This document shows, one piece after another, positions 60,652 through 64,000 of a stretch of 64,000 nucleotides of DNA. Under the pieces are notes generated by a model. It saw only the letters and a program-made list of their open reading frames with translations, was not told the origin of the DNA and made no database searches. The DNA is from Arthrobacter sp. efr-133-R2A-120 (GTDB lineage: Bacteria; Actinomycetota; Actinomycetes; Actinomycetales; Micrococcaceae): contig NZ_JARVRF010000014.1 in assembly GCF_030209835.1 (NCBI RefSeq), forward strand, positions 26,611 to 90,610, read 5' to 3'. Every line of letters starts with the position of its first letter. Position 1 is the first letter of the stretch. Made by a program: the position numbers and the translations under genes.

Positions 60652-61577
60652 GCTTCAATGATGACCCCCGCCGTTACGAGCACTTGAGTGCGATCCGGCT
60701 GGAAGATCCCGACGCCGTTGCCCGCGCCGCCGCCGCACGTCGCCGCCACCCGGGGCTCAAGTACGGCTCCCAGAACTTCATCGTCGCGGCCGACCACCCG
60801 GCTCGCGGCGCCCTGAGCGTCGGTTCGGACCCGACAGCGATGGCTGACCGCCGGACCCTGTTGGACCGTTTGCAGATCGCTTTGGCGAACCCCGCCGTCG
60901 ACGGCGTGCTCGCGAGCCCGGACATCATGGACGACCTGCTCCTGCTCGGTGCGCTGGAAGGCAAGCTCGTCTTCGGTTCGATGAACCGCGGCGGCCTCGC
61001 GGGGCTGGTCAACGAGATCGACGACCGTTTCACGGGTCACACCGCAGCCGCCCTGGACGCCCTGGGCGCCGACGGCGGAAAGATGCTCACCCGGATCTGC
61101 CTCGGGGACCCGGACACCGCCAACATCCTGGAAGCCACGGCCAAGGCGGTGGACTCCCTCGCGGCGCGCAAGCTGATCGCCATGGTGGAGCCTTTCCTGT
61201 CTGTCCGCGAGGCGAACGGCAGGGTCCGCAACGATCTTTCCCCGGATGCCGTGATCAAGTCGATCGCGATTGCCGAAGGCCTGGGTTCCACGAGCGCCTA
61301 CACCTGGATGAAGCTGCCGGTGGTGGCGGAGATGGAGCGCGTCATGGCGGCCACCACGCTTCCCACAGTCCTGTTGGGCGGGGATCCGGACGCGGGCCAG
61401 GACGAGGTCTTCGCGAGCTGGCAGGCCGCCCTTGCCCTGCCGGGGGTCCAGGGATTGACTGTGGGACGGACCCTTTTGTATCCCGCCGACGGCGACGTGG
61501 CCGGGGCCGTTGCAACCGCCGCCTCGCTCTTGAAGACGCCAGAGCTGCTGAAGACACCTGCGAAAGTATCGGAGTAA
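60648..61577 (+). CDS. Cgl0159-family (beta/alpha)8 aldolase-like protein
   Basis: A 309-aa TIM-barrel protein that starts at TTG 60648 with GAAGGAG upstream and overlaps iolC by 4 nt. Features are KYGSQNFIVAADHPARGAL, the likely active-site strand, and YTWMKLPVVAEMERV. In actinobacterial inositol loci this family takes the place of IolJ. The likely reaction is cleavage of 2-deoxy-5-keto-gluconate-6-phosphate to malonate semialdehyde and dihydroxyacetone phosphate. That role is inferred from context. Confidence 0.82.
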   Translation: MSFNDDPRRYEHLSAIRLEDPDAVARAAAARRRHPGLKYGSQNFIVAADHPARGALSVGSDPTAMADRRTLLDRLQIALANPAVDGVLASPDIMDDLLLLGALEGKLVFGSMNRGGLAGLVNEIDDRFTGHTAAALDALGADGGKMLTRICLGDPDTANILEATAKAVDSLAARKLIAMVEPFLSVREANGRVRNDLSPDAVIKSIAIAEGLGSTSAYTWMKLPVVAEMERVMAATTLPTVLLGGDPDAGQDEVFASWQAALALPGVQGLTVGRTLLYPADGDVAGAVATAASLLKTPELLKTPAKVSE

Positions 61578-61582
61578 GAGTA

Positions 61583-63526
61583 ATGTCAACGCGCAGAATG
61601 ACGGTCGCCCAGGCGGTTGTCGAGTTCCTGTCCAAGCAGTACACGGTGGACACCGTCGGCGGGAGCGAGTACCGGGAACGCCTGATCCCGGGCACCTTCG
61701 GGATCTTCGGACACGGCAACGTTGCCGGTGTGGGCCAGGCCCTCAAGCAGTACCAGCAGCTCGATCCGAGCATCATGCCGTATTACCAGGGCCGCAACGA
61801 GCAGGCCCAGGCGCACCAGGCTGTCGGCTACGCCCGGCACACCCGCCGCCGCCAGACGTTCGCGATCAGCACCTCGATCGGCCCGGGTTCCTCGAACCTG
61901 CTGACCGGTGCGGCGCTGGCCACCACCAACCGGCTGCCGGTGCTGCTGCTGCCGTCCGACACCTTCGCCACCCGGGCCGCGGACCCGGTGCTGCAGCAGC
62001 TCGAGCTGCCCTACGCCTACGACATCACGGTCAACGACGCCTTCCGTCCGCTGTCCAAGTTCTTCGACCGGGTGTCCCGGCCCGAGCAGTTGTTCTCGGC
62101 GTTCCATCACGGCCTGCGCGTCCTGACGGACCCGGCCGAGACCGGCGCGGTGACCATTTCGCTGCCGCAGGACGTCCAGGCCGAAGCCTTGGATGTCCCG
62201 GAGGAGTTCCTTGCCGAGCGTGAATGGCGGATCCGCCGCCCCGAAGCCGACGACGACGACATCCGCCGCGCCGCCGAGGCCATCCGTGCCGCCAAACGGC
62301 CGCTCATCATCGCCGGTGGCGGCGTCCTTTACGCCTTCGCCAACGAGGAACTCGCCAAGTTCGCCGAACTGACCGGCATCCCGGTGGGCAACACCCAGGC
62401 CGGCGTCGGCGTGCTCCCGTGGGACCACCAGTTCTCGCTCGGAGCCATCGGCTCCACGGGCACGACGGCGGCGAACGCCATCGCTGCCGAAGCTGACTTG
62501 ATCATCGGCATCGGTACCCGATACGAGGACTTCACGACGGCGTCGCGCACTGCTTTCCAGAACCCCGACGTGAAGTTCGTGAACATCAACGTGGCCGCGA
62601 TTGACGCGTACAAGCACGGCACCGTGCTGCCGATCGTCGCCGATGCCCGCAAGGCCCTCGTCAAGCTCAACGCAGCCCTCGGCGGCTACCGTGTCGGCGG
62701 CGATCTCGAGCAGAAGATCGCGGCCGAGAAGAAGCGCTGGGACGGGATCGTGGATGAGGCCTTCGACACCCGGCACACGCCGCTTCCGGCGCAGAACGAG
62801 ATCATCGGAGCCACCAACCGGGCCATGGACGAGCAGGACGTCGTCATTTGCGCCGCCGGTTCCCTGCCGGGTGACCTGCACAAGATGTGGCGCGTCCGGG
62901 ACCCCTTCGGCTACCACGTGGAATATGCCTACTCGTGCATGGGTTACGAGATCCCCGGTGGCCTGGGCGTCAAGCGCGCCGCGTTGGCCGAGGCTGCTTC
63001 GGGCGGCAAGGACCGCGACGTCGTGGTCATGGTGGGGGACGGCTCCTACCTGATGATGCACACCGAATTGGTCACCGCCGTCGCCGAACGCATCAAACTG
63101 ATCGTGGTCCTGATCCAGAACCACGGCTACGCCTCGATCGGCTCGCTCTCCGAGTCGCTGGGCTCGCAGCGCTTCGGCACCCAGTACAGGGTCCTGGACA
63201 AGGAACAGCACTCCTTCGACGCCGGCGAGAACCTGCCCATCGACCTGGCCCTCAACGCCGAGTCCCTCGGTGCGAAAGTCGTCCGGATCGAACCGGGCGA
63301 GAAAGTCATTGCCGAACTGGAACAGGCCATCCGCGACGCGAAAGCCGCCCCGGAAGAGACCGGACCGATCGTCATCCACGTCGAATCGGACCCCTTGCTG
63401 GACGCGCCAAGCTCCGAATCCTGGTGGGACGTTCCCGTTTCGCAGGTCTCCGAACTCGAATCCACCCAGCAGGCCTACCAGATCTACACCGACCACAAGA
63501 ATCGCCAGCGCAAGCTGCTCGGCTAA
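61583..63526 (+). CDS. iolD: 3D-(3,5/4)-trihydroxycyclohexane-1,2-dione hydrolase
   Basis: A 647-aa thiamine-diphosphate enzyme opening the ring of the inositol-derived dione to 5-deoxyglucuronate. Family marks: QYTVDTVGGSEYRERLIPG, IFGHGNVAG, YYQGRNEQAQAH with the ThDP-activating Glu, and the cofactor segment VMVGDGSYLMMHTEL. It starts 5 nt after the aldolase gene, in the middle of the operon. Confidence 0.95.
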   Translation: MSTRRMTVAQAVVEFLSKQYTVDTVGGSEYRERLIPGTFGIFGHGNVAGVGQALKQYQQLDPSIMPYYQGRNEQAQAHQAVGYARHTRRRQTFAISTSIGPGSSNLLTGAALATTNRLPVLLLPSDTFATRAADPVLQQLELPYAYDITVNDAFRPLSKFFDRVSRPEQLFSAFHHGLRVLTDPAETGAVTISLPQDVQAEALDVPEEFLAEREWRIRRPEADDDDIRRAAEAIRAAKRPLIIAGGGVLYAFANEELAKFAELTGIPVGNTQAGVGVLPWDHQFSLGAIGSTGTTAANAIAAEADLIIGIGTRYEDFTTASRTAFQNPDVKFVNINVAAIDAYKHGTVLPIVADARKALVKLNAALGGYRVGGDLEQKIAAEKKRWDGIVDEAFDTRHTPLPAQNEIIGATNRAMDEQDVVICAAGSLPGDLHKMWRVRDPFGYHVEYAYSCMGYEIPGGLGVKRAALAEAASGGKDRDVVVMVGDGSYLMMHTELVTAVAERIKLIVVLIQNHGYASIGSLSESLGSQRFGTQYRVLDKEQHSFDAGENLPIDLALNAESLGAKVVRIEPGEKVIAELEQAIRDAKAAPEETGPIVIHVESDPLLDAPSSESWWDVPVSQVSELESTQQAYQIYTDHKNRQRKLLG

Positions 63527-63585
63527 ACCCCAAGCTCTCTTCAAAGCCACAGACCTCTTCAAGCCACAGACAAGGAAGTCCGCAC

Positions 63586-64000
63586 ATGTCGACGACGACC
63601 ACCCTGACAACCATCAAGCATTTCATCAACGGTGTTGAAACCGCCGGCGCGGGTGACCGCAGCCAGCCGGTGTACAACCCGGCCACCGGCACCGTGTCCG
63701 CCCAGCTGCGGCTCGCGAACCGGGCCGACCTGGACGCCACCGTCGCCGCCGCGAAGGCCGCGGCCGAGAAGTGGGGCGATTTCTCCCTGGCCAAGCGCAC
63801 CGCGGTGCTGTTCAAGTTCCGCGAACTCGTCGCCTCCCACGTGGACGAACTCGCGGCCCTGGTCACGGCCGAGCACGGCAAGGTCATCTCCGACGCGAAG
63901 GGCGAGATCGGCCGCGGCCTGGAAGTCATCGAGTTCGCCTGCGGCATCCCGACCCTGCTCAAGGGCGAGTACTCGGACCAGGTCTCCACCGGCATCGACG
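63586..64000 (+). CDS. iolA: CoA-acylating methylmalonate-semialdehyde dehydrogenase (5' part)
   Basis: The first 138 codons of an aldehyde dehydrogenase, cut by the window end. KHFINGVETAG, YNPATGTVSAQLRLANRADLDATV, FRELVASHVDELAALVTAEHGKV and CGIPTLLKGEYSDQVSTGID are characteristic of IolA/MmsA. It should convert malonate semialdehyde, the end product of the pathway, to acetyl-CoA. The ATG follows AAGGAAG and is 59 bp after iolD. Confidence 0.9.
   Translation, partial: MSTTTTLTTIKHFINGVETAGAGDRSQPVYNPATGTVSAQLRLANRADLDATVAAAKAAAEKWGDFSLAKRTAVLFKFRELVASHVDELAALVTAEHGKVISDAKGEIGRGLEVIEFACGIPTLLKGEYSDQVSTGID

Noticed and set aside
61586..63610. 674-codon minus-strand open frame opposite iolD
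   Set aside because: It lies exactly antisense to a clear IolD gene. The translation is low complexity with no family motifs, as expected from high-GC third-position bias.

Overview
The window is high-GC actinobacterial chromosome, most probably Micrococcaceae (Arthrobacter/Paenarthrobacter/Pseudarthrobacter type). This rests on codon use, c-di-AMP riboswitches in front of cell-wall hydrolases, the inositol catabolic gene set with a Cgl0159-type aldolase, short intergenic gaps, ATGA start/stop overlaps, many GTG/TTG starts and many apparently leaderless starts. The genus is an inference; there is no rRNA here. No phage, plasmid, transposase or CRISPR array was found.

Layout. 1-2375: two secreted peptidoglycan hydrolases (M23 and NlpC/P60), each behind its own ydaO-type c-di-AMP riboswitch. 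2376-3027: gene-free and rich in inverted repeats. 3028-9100: an HNH nuclease, then a molybdenum-cofactor/formate-dehydrogenase-like block (mobA, small DUF6457-type protein, moeA, FdhF/YdeP oxidoreductase, fdhD). 9192-15742: GH38 alpha-mannosidase, a GT2-GtrA fusion and a GT39 mannosyltransferase-like membrane enzyme. 15886-18217 (-): polar amino-acid ABC importer. 18446-19875 (-): DNA-binding protein plus 7-TM protein. 20149-23729: ABC-F protein and ABC exporter. 23746-29998 (-): a c-di-GMP module made of a PilZ glycan synthase, a full phosphorelay hybrid kinase and a REC-GGDEF cyclase. 30087-31029 (-): NUDIX, DUF6314-like gene and tRNA-Arg(CCU). 31185-34184: DUF998-like membrane protein, STAS-like protein and GGDEF-EAL protein.

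34261-39950 is an accessory-looking block. It holds a strongly promoted secreted peptide with four ATGWWPN repeats, a divergent TPR protein, a SWIM zinc-finger protein and an overlapping 909-aa protein. 39971-42812: membrane protein, inositol-phosphatase-like enzyme and UDP-GlcNAc 2-epimerase. 42943-49005 is an exosortase cluster: a choice-of-anchor G surface protein, a 61-aa stand-alone sorting-signal protein, a GT2 glycosyltransferase, an exosortase with its Cys/Arg/His residues, a septum-formation-type lipoprotein and a frameshifted GT-C-like gene. 49002-51987 (-): a two-component trio with partly degenerate members. 52162-57044: pcrA and sucCD.

57045-58920 looks like an inserted cassette of lower GC: a secreted protein with a variable Cys-rich C-terminus and a small 2-TM protein, which reads as a toxin/immunity pair. 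Near-identical terminators and oppositely oriented repeat arrays bound it. 59002-64000: a tautomerase and the iol genes (iolC, Cgl0159-type aldolase, iolD, start of the semialdehyde dehydrogenase), with a shared operator-like sequence upstream of both units.

The strongest candidates for something undescribed are the WWPN repeat peptide with its divergent TPR partner, the exosortase cluster with a shared TLAx[ST]GA anchor motif, and the 57.5-58.7 kb secreted-protein cassette.
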